Assembly (NCBI RefSeq): GCF_001602525.1
Contig: NZ_LSYT01000001.1
Coordinates: forward strand, 62,001 to 126,000
Length of the DNA stretch: 64,000 nt
Source: Flavobacterium chilense
Lineage (GTDB): Bacteria; Bacteroidota; Bacteroidia; Flavobacteriales; Flavobacteriaceae
Direction of reading: 5' to 3'
A program made the position numbers and the translations under genes. Shown here in pieces: positions 17,538 through 25,467 of the stretch. Numbering within the stretch: the first letter of the stretch is position 1; each line of letters opens with the position of its first letter. The notes beneath the pieces were generated by a model. The model ran no database searches and had not been told where the DNA came from. It saw only the letters and a list, made by a program, of their open reading frames with translations.

Positions 17538-19424
17538 TTAATACTTTGGATTTTGACGCGTAATACTTTTGTTGACATCTGTTTCGTTTTGCGGATAAGG
17601 ATATAATTCGTGTTTTCCGGCCACAAAATTGGTGACAGAAGGGTAGAAGTAAGTTGATCGGATTGCTTTTACAGCGGCGCTTGTTTCGATTAATTTATCT
17701 GCTAATATTCCCCATCTGATCAAATCTGCTCTTCGCATTCCTTCGCCTGAAAGTTCCCAGGCTCTTTCCTGTTGCAGGGCTTTTAAGAAACTATCTTTGT
17801 TAAGTCCTGTTGGCAAATTCATTTCTGTAGGTGCCGGTTTGGTTAAAAGTCTTGCGGTTGCTGTTGCTCCGGTACCTTTTCCGTCTGTACTTGTAATGGT
17901 TACTGTTGGCACAGAAGTATAGCCATCACCGGAACGTAACATTCCAATTGTACCAATACCACCGCTTGCAAGTGTTATTACAGCTGCTGCTGCATCTGTA
18001 CCGCCACCGCCTGTAATTTGTATCACAACGTTGGCTGCATTGGTATATCCTGATCCTTTTGTTTTTAAGTCAATGGCGATTCTGCTTCCCTGAATATCTG
18101 CTCCAAAAGCTCTTTTTCTAACTTGGTTAATGGCATCGTAAGCGATTGCATTGGGACCTTCGTTTAATTCATTTTCTACTTCGGCACGCATTAAAAGCAA
18201 ATCAGAGTAACGCATAATCACCCAGTTGATGTGTGTATAAACTCTTTCGGCTGTTGCATTGGTTTGGTATTCTCTGCTCCATTTTCCAACGGTCCATCTT
18301 TCGTCCTGATTGGTGGTTAAAAGCGGTAATTTGTTCCCAAGATTGTTTATAGAATAAGTTGCAATAGAAAAATCCCTGCGTTGATCTGCTTCATTAAAAC
18401 TGTTGTAGAATGGTTTTGGCACTAAACATCTGGAGATATTAGACGGGTAAACTCCGTTTGCTGTTGCAGGACCATTAAAATTACCTACCCATGATGCATT
18501 TCCTAATGTTCCGGCAGGATTGTAAAAGGCAACCTGAAAAATATTTTCTGTAGGTTCCAGTACATGCTGACATTGGTTTTTGAATACTTTTGAATAAGAC
18601 GGATTTAATTTGTACGGATTTTGAGCCATGACATCATTAATCTCTTTTTGTGCCAATTTATAATAGTCTTTGTAATTGGAAGGACGTTTCATTGTTCCGT
18701 CAGCAGCAAGAGAATATCCTCCGGCAAATAAGGCTACTCTTGCCAGCATTGCTTTTGCACCCCATTTATTGATACGTTCATCTGTAGGTGTTTGCTCCGG
18801 CAATACAAGAGCAGCTTCCTGCATGTCTTTTATAATTTGGGTGTAGATTTCATAACGGTCCACCAAACCTACTTTTAGATTATCTCCAGATTGTGAGCTT
18901 TTGGTTTTAAAGGGTACATCACCCCATAAACGAACGAGTTCAGAATAGTAGAATCCGCGTAAAAACTTTGCTTCGCCAAGCATTCTGTTCAATTGATCTT
19001 TTTGAGGCTGAGTTCCGTTGGTATATAAATCCATTTGAGGAATTCTTTCGATCACAACATTGGCTCTGTCAACACCTTCATACAATTTGCTCCATGCGGT
19101 ATAAAAGGTTGTAGTTTGAGAGATTCCCTGATAATGTGCGATTGTTCTCCAGTCATCGGCACCAATTCCGGTCATTTGTTCAATATCAGTATCGGCATCA
19201 AAAATTAGAGAAATATTCCAGCCATAACTGTCCAGAGACGACATTGATTCGTAAACACCTAATGTTGCCATGTAGGCTTCGTTTACATTCGAAAAAAAGT
19301 TCGCAGTCGTGAAGTAGGAGTAAGGCGTAGTGTCTAGTTCTTTATCACAGGAATTAAGAGGCAGCAACAAACAGGTAATGCCTGCAGCTAGTATTGCTCT
19401 ACGGGAAAATATATATTTTTTCAT
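17538..19424 (-). CDS. SusD/RagB-family glycan-binding lipoprotein with an extra inserted domain
   Basis: 628 residues. Signal peptide with lipobox LLPLNSC, lipidated Cys near residue 26. The SusD fold follows: N-terminal TPR region (ANVVIERIPQMD, GEAKFLRGFYYSELVRLWGDVPF) and C-terminal RagB segment (FLKALQQERAWELSGEGMRRADLIRWG). Between about residues 455 and 535 lies an insert absent from ordinary SusD proteins, with two GSGYT / GDGYT beta repeats (VVIQITGGGGTDAAAAV and VPTVTITSTDGKGTGATAT). The insert separates the ADIQGSR segment from the conserved ALQQERAWEL helix. The protein partners the SusC 16 bp upstream at the outer membrane and should bind the glycosaminoglycan. The insert may add a second glycan-binding or spacer element; this is inference. 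Confidence 0.93.
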   Translation of the reverse strand: MKKYIFSRRAILAAGITCLLLPLNSCDKELDTTPYSYFTTANFFSNVNEAYMATLGVYESMSSLDSYGWNISLIFDADTDIEQMTGIGADDWRTIAHYQGISQTTTFYTAWSKLYEGVDRANVVIERIPQMDLYTNGTQPQKDQLNRMLGEAKFLRGFYYSELVRLWGDVPFKTKSSQSGDNLKVGLVDRYEIYTQIIKDMQEAALVLPEQTPTDERINKWGAKAMLARVALFAGGYSLAADGTMKRPSNYKDYYKLAQKEINDVMAQNPYKLNPSYSKVFKNQCQHVLEPTENIFQVAFYNPAGTLGNASWVGNFNGPATANGVYPSNISRCLVPKPFYNSFNEADQRRDFSIATYSINNLGNKLPLLTTNQDERWTVGKWSREYQTNATAERVYTHINWVIMRYSDLLLMRAEVENELNEGPNAIAYDAINQVRKRAFGADIQGSRIAIDLKTKGSGYTNAANVVIQITGGGGTDAAAAVITLASGGIGTIGMLRSGDGYTSVPTVTITSTDGKGTGATATARLLTKPAPTEMNLPTGLNKDSFLKALQQERAWELSGEGMRRADLIRWGILADKLIETSAAVKAIRSTYFYPSVTNFVAGKHELYPYPQNETDVNKSITRQNPKY

Positions 19425-19440
19425 CTTTTTAAACTTTAAA

Positions 19441-22400
19441 TTATAGTGTGATATTCAAACCTGTAACAAAGGACTTGCTTCTTGGATAAGCACTAAAATC
19501 TACTCCGCGGGTTATGGCATTATTGATCACACTTACTTCAGGATCATATCCGGAATATTTGGTAAATACATATAAATTATAGGCTGTAAAATAGATTCTC
19601 AGATTAGAAATCTTAGATTTTTTTAACCAGTCTTTAGGCAATGTATATCCCAGGCTAATGTTGTTGATTCTTAAAAATGAACCGTCTTCGATAATATCAC
19701 TGTACAAACGTCCTGTTGTGTTTCCGTTGAAAGCCGGATTGGTTTTTCCAACATTTAAAGCCGTTAGTTCAGCAGGATCAGTTACACGTTGTCCGGCAGC
19801 ATTGATTGTTGTCCATCTGTCTGCATAAATGGCAAGTGTATTCAGGTTGTCTAAATTTAATCTTGAGTTGTTTAATACATTGGCATTGTAGATGTCGTTG
19901 CCCACAGTAAAATCAAGAAATATACTCAGGTCAATTCCTTTGTAACTAAAGGTGTTGTTTAAACCTCCTGTGTATTTAGGATTTGCATCTCCAATAACCG
20001 TTCTGTCATAATCATTAATTACACCATCAGGAGTTCCGTTTGGTCCGCTGATATCTTTAAATTTAATAAATCCGGGTTGTACTACAATATTGTCGCTTAC
20101 AACGCCACTTTTTAAGGTATAAGCTTTAGTTGTTGGATTATAATCAAAATCGCTCACCTGATACAAACCGTCTCTCACATAACCGTACATGGTTCCAACT
20201 GGTTTTCCAACTTGTAAAATGTAGTCACTTTTGTCTGTATAACTATTGGTGATTAGTGAGTTTTCGCCTTCGCTGAGAGCCAGAACTTTGGTTTTGTTAA
20301 AAGCAAGATTTAAAGTCGTGTTCCAGGTAAAGTTGTTGTTTTTGATGTTTACCGTATTCAAAGTAAACTCGATTCCGCGGTTAGAAGTAGCTCCAATATT
20401 CTGAAATTGCTTTTTGAAACCTGAACTTGCAGGAACACGGGTGTTATAAAGTAAATCTTTAGATTTGTTATCGTATAACTCTGTAGTTAAAGATATTCTT
20501 TGTTTAAAAAATCCTATGTCAATACCTAAATTGGTCGATTTTGTAGCTTCCCATTTCAGAAACGGATTTGGCAGATTGTTTTGAAATGCCGTAATGTTCG
20601 TTTGGTTGTTCAACGGATATGAACCGGAGTTAAAAATACCCAAAGCAGCATAATTTGCAATTCGGTTATTTCCTGCTTCACCATAGCTTAAACGGAATTT
20701 TAAATCAGAGAAAACAGGCAGTTTTTTCATGAAATTTTCTTCGATAACTCTCCACGCTGCTGAAACTGACGGGAAGTATCCCCATTGGTTTTCAGTTCCA
20801 AATTTAGAAGAACCATCGGCTCTGATGCTGGCAGAAAATAAGTATCTGTTTTTATAAGAATAGTTTGTTTTGGCGAAAAAAGACAACAGTTTATCGTCTT
20901 CGGCAAAAGTGGTCGGAATCCCGGCAATGGTTCCCAATTGTAATTTATCCCAGCCTAAATTAACTTCCGGAAAAGCAGATGCAGTAGCCGTAATTCCTTC
21001 GTTATAATTGTAGATGTATTCCTGTCCGGCTGTAACATCCAGTTTGTGTTTTTTATTGAATGTATTGGTATAGGTTAATACATTGTTATAGTTTAAACGT
21101 GTCGAGGTATTATTGGTTACTCCGCCATTTGCACCACCGCTTCTGATGGCCTGAATACCTCTGGAATCGTTAAAATATTTGCTTTTAACACTATTATCAG
21201 TGTAACTCACTAAACCACGATAAATTAAATTTGGCGTAATATTATACTGAAGTTGTAAACTCATATTAATCGCTCTGGTAACGGCTTCTCTTTTCTGACT
21301 GTCGATTGTAACCAGCGGACTTTGTAATGTTGGTGAATCCTGATTGTCTAACGGATCGATAAATAAGGTTTTAAGATCTTCATCTGATCCGATTTTGCCA
21401 ATTGTTGGTCTGTATTGTAATACATTTTGCAGCATGCTTAATCGGGCATTTCCGCCATCGCCTGTAGATAATCCGGTTACTTTTTGATTTGAATAGTTAA
21501 CAATTGCATTTACAGTAAATTTTTTACTGATGCTATTCACTACATTCAGTTTTGCAATATTCTTTACAGAGGCGCTTCCCAGCATAATTCCCTGATCGTT
21601 ATTAACAGAATAAAAAGCGTTGTATTTGGTATCATTTTCACCACCGCTAATGCTTATTTTATGGTATTGACTTTCTACAGCATTGCCAAAAACCTCGTCT
21701 TGCCAGTTGATTCCTTTTCTGTTTTTATACAAACCTTCAAGTTCATCATAAGTACCAAAAACGTTTACGAATTTTTGCATTCTGGCGTCATCAGTAGCCG
21801 CCTCGTACAATAACTGTGTATACTGATAAGGATTCATAACCGGAAGTGTTTTGGCTATTGTTTTTATACCGCCGTAAGTATCGTAACTAATAGATAGTTT
21901 TCCGCCTTTTGCTTTTTTGGTGGTAACCAAAACAACTCCGTTTGCACCCTGAGCACCATAAATAGAGGTAGAGGATGCATCTTTTAATACATCTATAGAT
22001 TCAATATCCATTGGATCCAGAAAGCTTAGTCCGCCTGTTTGTGCTACTCCGTCAACTACATACAAAGGTTCGTTGCTCTGTGTAATCGAAGTTCCGCCTC
22101 TAATTCGTAATGATGGTTCTGCTCCCGGTGTTCCGTCAGGCATTGTAACCTGCATACCTGCAATACGTCCCTGTAAAGCCTGTGCAACGTTTTGTACCGG
22201 AATCTTAGCCAGTTCCTGACCTTTTACAGAAGAGATAGCTCCCGTTAAGTCTTTTCTGGTTTTTGTACCGTAACCTACCACAACTACTTCATCAAGATTA
22301 TTGGCATCATCTATTAATTTAGTATTGATGAGTGTTCTGTTTTTTACCTGTTCTTCTTTGGTTTTTGTTCCTATAAAAGAAAATACCAATATAGCATTAG

Positions 22401-22593
22401 GTTTTACCTTAATTTGATAATCACCGTCCATAGCGGTAACGGTAGAATTTTTAGTTCCTTTTTCAGAAACTGTTGTTCCCGGCATAGGCATGTTTTGTGC
22501 ATCTGTTACTACACCTTTTACGGTAATAATATCCTGCCCGTACATTACTTTGCAAGTTGCCAGGAGCAAAAATAAAAATAGAGTCCTTTTCAT
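19441..22593 (-). CDS. SusC/RagA-family TonB-dependent outer-membrane transporter
   Basis: 1050 residues. Signal peptide 1-19 (ending CKVMYGQ). A CarboxypepD_reg-like domain is at about 22-100 (VKGVVTDAQNMPMPGTTV, with FSFIGTKT). The SusC-type plug has VVVGYGTKTRKDLTGAISSV, ALQGRIAGMQV and LRIRGGTSI, and ESIDVLKDASSTSIYGAQGANGVVLVTTKK. A 22-strand beta-barrel follows, ending in an aromatic-rich NPRSKSFVTGLNITL-type strand. It imports oligosaccharides with its SusD partner, energised by TonB-ExbBD. In context the substrate is heparan or chondroitin sulfate oligosaccharide. The 760-bp upstream gap and a -7 box at 22720-22727 suggest that it begins a regulated operon. Confidence 0.95.
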   Translation of the reverse strand: MKRTLFLFLLLATCKVMYGQDIITVKGVVTDAQNMPMPGTTVSEKGTKNSTVTAMDGDYQIKVKPNAILVFSFIGTKTKEEQVKNRTLINTKLIDDANNLDEVVVVGYGTKTRKDLTGAISSVKGQELAKIPVQNVAQALQGRIAGMQVTMPDGTPGAEPSLRIRGGTSITQSNEPLYVVDGVAQTGGLSFLDPMDIESIDVLKDASSTSIYGAQGANGVVLVTTKKAKGGKLSISYDTYGGIKTIAKTLPVMNPYQYTQLLYEAATDDARMQKFVNVFGTYDELEGLYKNRKGINWQDEVFGNAVESQYHKISISGGENDTKYNAFYSVNNDQGIMLGSASVKNIAKLNVVNSISKKFTVNAIVNYSNQKVTGLSTGDGGNARLSMLQNVLQYRPTIGKIGSDEDLKTLFIDPLDNQDSPTLQSPLVTIDSQKREAVTRAINMSLQLQYNITPNLIYRGLVSYTDNSVKSKYFNDSRGIQAIRSGGANGGVTNNTSTRLNYNNVLTYTNTFNKKHKLDVTAGQEYIYNYNEGITATASAFPEVNLGWDKLQLGTIAGIPTTFAEDDKLLSFFAKTNYSYKNRYLFSASIRADGSSKFGTENQWGYFPSVSAAWRVIEENFMKKLPVFSDLKFRLSYGEAGNNRIANYAALGIFNSGSYPLNNQTNITAFQNNLPNPFLKWEATKSTNLGIDIGFFKQRISLTTELYDNKSKDLLYNTRVPASSGFKKQFQNIGATSNRGIEFTLNTVNIKNNNFTWNTTLNLAFNKTKVLALSEGENSLITNSYTDKSDYILQVGKPVGTMYGYVRDGLYQVSDFDYNPTTKAYTLKSGVVSDNIVVQPGFIKFKDISGPNGTPDGVINDYDRTVIGDANPKYTGGLNNTFSYKGIDLSIFLDFTVGNDIYNANVLNNSRLNLDNLNTLAIYADRWTTINAAGQRVTDPAELTALNVGKTNPAFNGNTTGRLYSDIIEDGSFLRINNISLGYTLPKDWLKKSKISNLRIYFTAYNLYVFTKYSGYDPEVSVINNAITRGVDFSAYPRSKSFVTGLNITL

Positions 22594-23284
22594 AATTTTT
22601 TTTATATCAGAATAAGTTTTGGGCTTATTTCTTATTGATGTTATTTTGGTTGGGTCTTTGTTATTTAATCCGCTACTATTTTGCCCGAAAGCGAAAAGGT
22701 ATTGATCTCATGATTTTTGCAAATCTAATATGGATCGCGCAGAAATCTATAACAATTTATTAACTTGAAAAACAGGCTGGGGAATTTTACGTCTGTTAAA
22801 CAATAATAGGTTTGTCTGATGTCGGTTCATTTTTTTTGGTCTAGTCATGTTTTTTTTGGATTTAATGAAAAACAAATATAGAAATCGGGTATACATGACA
22901 GTTTTGAATACGTCCAAAATGCTATTGATTTTGATTAATATAACGTTTTCGTTGCCCGTAAATAAAGGGAAAATCAGGATTTTGTAGTGTTTTTTGTGAA
23001 ATAATTTTATAAAGAAGTACCGCTATTACTGATCAATTTTGAAATATTTTGTATTGGATAATAGTTAAGTAAAATTCAGCGTATTGTTAAGCAAAATGAT
23101 TCTTTTTTGAGGTGATTTTTAGTTGTTCTTTTATTTGTTTATTTTCTTGATTCAGATAAAACTGATGAATTTAAAACGGACAGAATGCGGCTTGAAGTTT
23201 CTTTTGCCATAAATACACCAATAGGTAAGGTTTTTTAAACGGGATAAAGGCGCAATCTATGATTTTATAAACTCGATTATAAAT
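22594..23284. other. Long intergenic region upstream of susC
   Basis: About 690 bp, AT-rich, between the hepC terminator and the susC start. No reading frame is convincing. It should hold the operator bound by the AraC domain of the hybrid regulator and the susC promoter; a candidate -7 box is listed separately. I could not identify direct repeats that would mark the operator. Confidence 0.5.
22720..22727 (-). promoter_or_regulatory. Candidate -7 box for the susC operon
   Basis: TAGATTTG on the minus strand matches the Bacteroidota -7 consensus TAnnTTTG. A TTG lies about 25 nt further upstream, slightly longer than the usual 17-23 spacing. A start here would give a leader of roughly 120 nt, usual for susC genes. 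Confidence 0.35.
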
Positions 23285-23322
23285 AAAAAAGACGCCTGAA
23301 AATACTTTCAGACGTCTTTTAA
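23285..23322 (-). terminator. Rho-independent terminator after hepC
   Basis: A 15-bp stem (23287-23301 with 23306-23320, one G-U pair on the minus strand), loop of 4, followed on the minus strand by TTTATTT. It lies about 30 nt past the hepC stop and separates the lyase operon from susCD. Confidence 0.9.
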
Positions 23323-23353
23323 AATATAACTTTTAAAGAGGATTTAAAGTTGC

Positions 23354-25339
23354 TTAATCATTTAAAACGGCTTTAATGTTACTCTTTTTACCATCAATCA
23401 GAATCGTTAAACTGATGTTTCCTTTTTCAAAATCATTATCTGCATTTGGCTGAACAATGATTTCAGGAGTTTTATTACCATTGTAGGGATAAACAATTGA
23501 TATAAATTGCTGCGTTACGGCATCAGTTTTAGACTTTTCGAAGACAAAAGCAGGTCTTGCCATTTCTTTGGCATAAACATAGGATACTTTTCCTTCTTCT
23601 TCGCTAAGCGTTACTTTGTCTGTATTTAAGGATTGAATGAGGAGATTGTTTCCATCTTCATAAGTGGTATAAACTTTATTACTTGTCTTATCATATACAG
23701 GTTTACTGTCTTCTTTCAGCTGAAAATGAACGCCTAAATTTCCGGTTGCTTTGCCAATAGCCTTATCAATGATAAGAAAGTATTTTTGGTCCATAAAAAG
23801 AATACTTCTTTGATGGTTCAAATCAGTATAGCTTGGATTGGTATAGGTTAAAATATCAAGGTTTTTACTGGTTTTCCACTTATTTTGTATGGCTTTGGTG
23901 ATAACCATATTTTCATTATTCAAAGTAAGCGTATTGTGTACTCTTGTTTGGCGAAACCAGTTTCTCATTTTGGTTACTTCGGCATCACCGCTGTATAAAT
24001 AACATCCTGTGTCCGGCATAAAATCGCGTCCTTTTACCCAAAGTTCAAAAGTTCCGTTATCCGGTTGCGCATGAAACTCTGCTGGTGGCCCGGCTTTTAC
24101 AATCATTACGGTGGCTTTATCGTTCCATCCGTTTCTAAAGGTATAAAAACCGCCATTTGGCAATGCGTTTGAGAGATAATCTGGCAGGTTTCCTTCTGCG
24201 CCATCAGTAGCAAAATATTTAATGAGTCCGTTATCAGGAAATAGTTTCGACCAGCCTGAAAATTGTTTTATTCGGGCATTTTTTTCAATTGGCCAGGAAT
24301 CTCCAAACATCGGATTGTTGTAATCCGGAAAAGATATATTGGCGGTAGCCACAATCATTTTTTCGATGGTTTTGCTATAGGTTTCCGGAAATTCTTTTTC
24401 GACTCCCGCCATTTTTGCCGAATTGTAAGCTTTTAAGAAAATCTCAATACAGGCTACATGATAAGTAGGAGAGAGTTCCCATTGCACACCATCATCAAAC
24501 ACCTGCAATTTTATTTCTCTGTTTAAGATTTCGATACCGCTTTTACGCCAATCTTCGGCTTGTTTTAATTCAGGAAAAGAAGCTCCGGCTCCTAAAACAC
24601 GTTGTGCTTCAAACAACAAATGATTTCCTTCTTTGCTGTAATGTTTTGGGATATAAGGGGCTTGTTTGTTAAAGCTGTTTAAAAATTCCATTAAAAAAAC
24701 AGGTGTAAAGTTGGGCGAAATCACAAATAAATTAAATGTTCCCGGAAGGCTCTGTAAACGTTCTGAAACTTCTAACGGACGCCAGGCAATATTGTCATTT
24801 TCTGCAGAACGTCCCAAATAATTTTTCTTTTCCCAATCCCGAAATTGAAAAACCCATTCTTTAGCATATTTTTCATCGGCACTGCTGCGATAGGCCATTC
24901 CCATAGATTGCCACCAGGTTACACGGTGCAGCTGCCAGCGAACTTCGTTGTCTTTTACAGGCCAGTAATCCCAATTGATATCTTTTCCGTAATCGAAAAA
25001 TCCGTAGCCTTTTTGCGGTTTAAAGAGATGTAATAAGGCATTATCTGCTTTTTCCTGATTGGCTTTGCCAATATCTTTTCCTCTAAAACGTGCTTCATCT
25101 CCCACATTAAAATCAGGATTTTTAATGTTTTTGCGATTACGGTAATAACTTAGTAATTCTCTTGCTGCCTCATCATATTTTCCTGAATTAAAAAGCTGAT
25201 TTACTTTTTCCAGCCCCGGATATTTAAGGTTTACAACATCAAAACTTTCTTTGCTGAGCGCTGGGGTTTCTTGTGCATTGGTTGTGAAAACCATCACCGA
25301 TAGAAATAATACGGTTGTAATAGTTTTTAAATTTTTCAT
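23354..25339 (-). CDS. hepC: Heparinase III (heparan-sulfate lyase, PL12)
   Basis: 661 residues, signal peptide 1-22 (ending TTNAQ). The sequence follows Pedobacter heparinus heparinase III (659 residues, from memory) almost without gaps, including KGYGFFDYGKDINWDYWPVKD-type core, RPLEVSERLQSLP, FHAQPDNGTFEL, and RVHNTLTLNNENMVITKA. The catalytic residues reported for the Pedobacter enzyme, Asn240, Tyr294 and His424, fall at Asn239, Tyr293 and His423 here, a constant offset of one. It cleaves the glucosaminyl-uronate linkage of low-sulfated heparan sulfate by beta-elimination, in the periplasm. There is no T9SS C-terminal domain. It lies 128 bp after the PL8 gene and is closed by a terminator. 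Heparinase I (PL13) is absent from the window. Confidence 0.96.
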   Translation of the reverse strand: MKNLKTITTVLFLSVMVFTTNAQETPALSKESFDVVNLKYPGLEKVNQLFNSGKYDEAARELLSYYRNRKNIKNPDFNVGDEARFRGKDIGKANQEKADNALLHLFKPQKGYGFFDYGKDINWDYWPVKDNEVRWQLHRVTWWQSMGMAYRSSADEKYAKEWVFQFRDWEKKNYLGRSAENDNIAWRPLEVSERLQSLPGTFNLFVISPNFTPVFLMEFLNSFNKQAPYIPKHYSKEGNHLLFEAQRVLGAGASFPELKQAEDWRKSGIEILNREIKLQVFDDGVQWELSPTYHVACIEIFLKAYNSAKMAGVEKEFPETYSKTIEKMIVATANISFPDYNNPMFGDSWPIEKNARIKQFSGWSKLFPDNGLIKYFATDGAEGNLPDYLSNALPNGGFYTFRNGWNDKATVMIVKAGPPAEFHAQPDNGTFELWVKGRDFMPDTGCYLYSGDAEVTKMRNWFRQTRVHNTLTLNNENMVITKAIQNKWKTSKNLDILTYTNPSYTDLNHQRSILFMDQKYFLIIDKAIGKATGNLGVHFQLKEDSKPVYDKTSNKVYTTYEDGNNLLIQSLNTDKVTLSEEEGKVSYVYAKEMARPAFVFEKSKTDAVTQQFISIVYPYNGNKTPEIIVQPNADNDFEKGNISLTILIDGKKSNIKAVLND

Positions 25340-25415
25340 TCAGATTTTTAATTAAATGATTTAGATAGTTTGTGGTTATTTATAGTAAAAAGCTGTTTGA
25401 TTTCATTTTGAATAT

Positions 25416-25423
25416 CAAAGATA
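25416..25423 (-). promoter_or_regulatory. Candidate -7 box upstream of hepC
   Basis: TATCTTTG on the minus strand fits TAnnTTTG and lies 77 nt before the hepC start, in the 128-bp gap after the PL8 gene. No TTG is found at the correct upstream distance, so this is tentative. Confidence 0.3.
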
Positions 25424-25467
25424 GCTTCATAAAGTTTTATTTATTCATGATGGTCATAAAAATCAGG

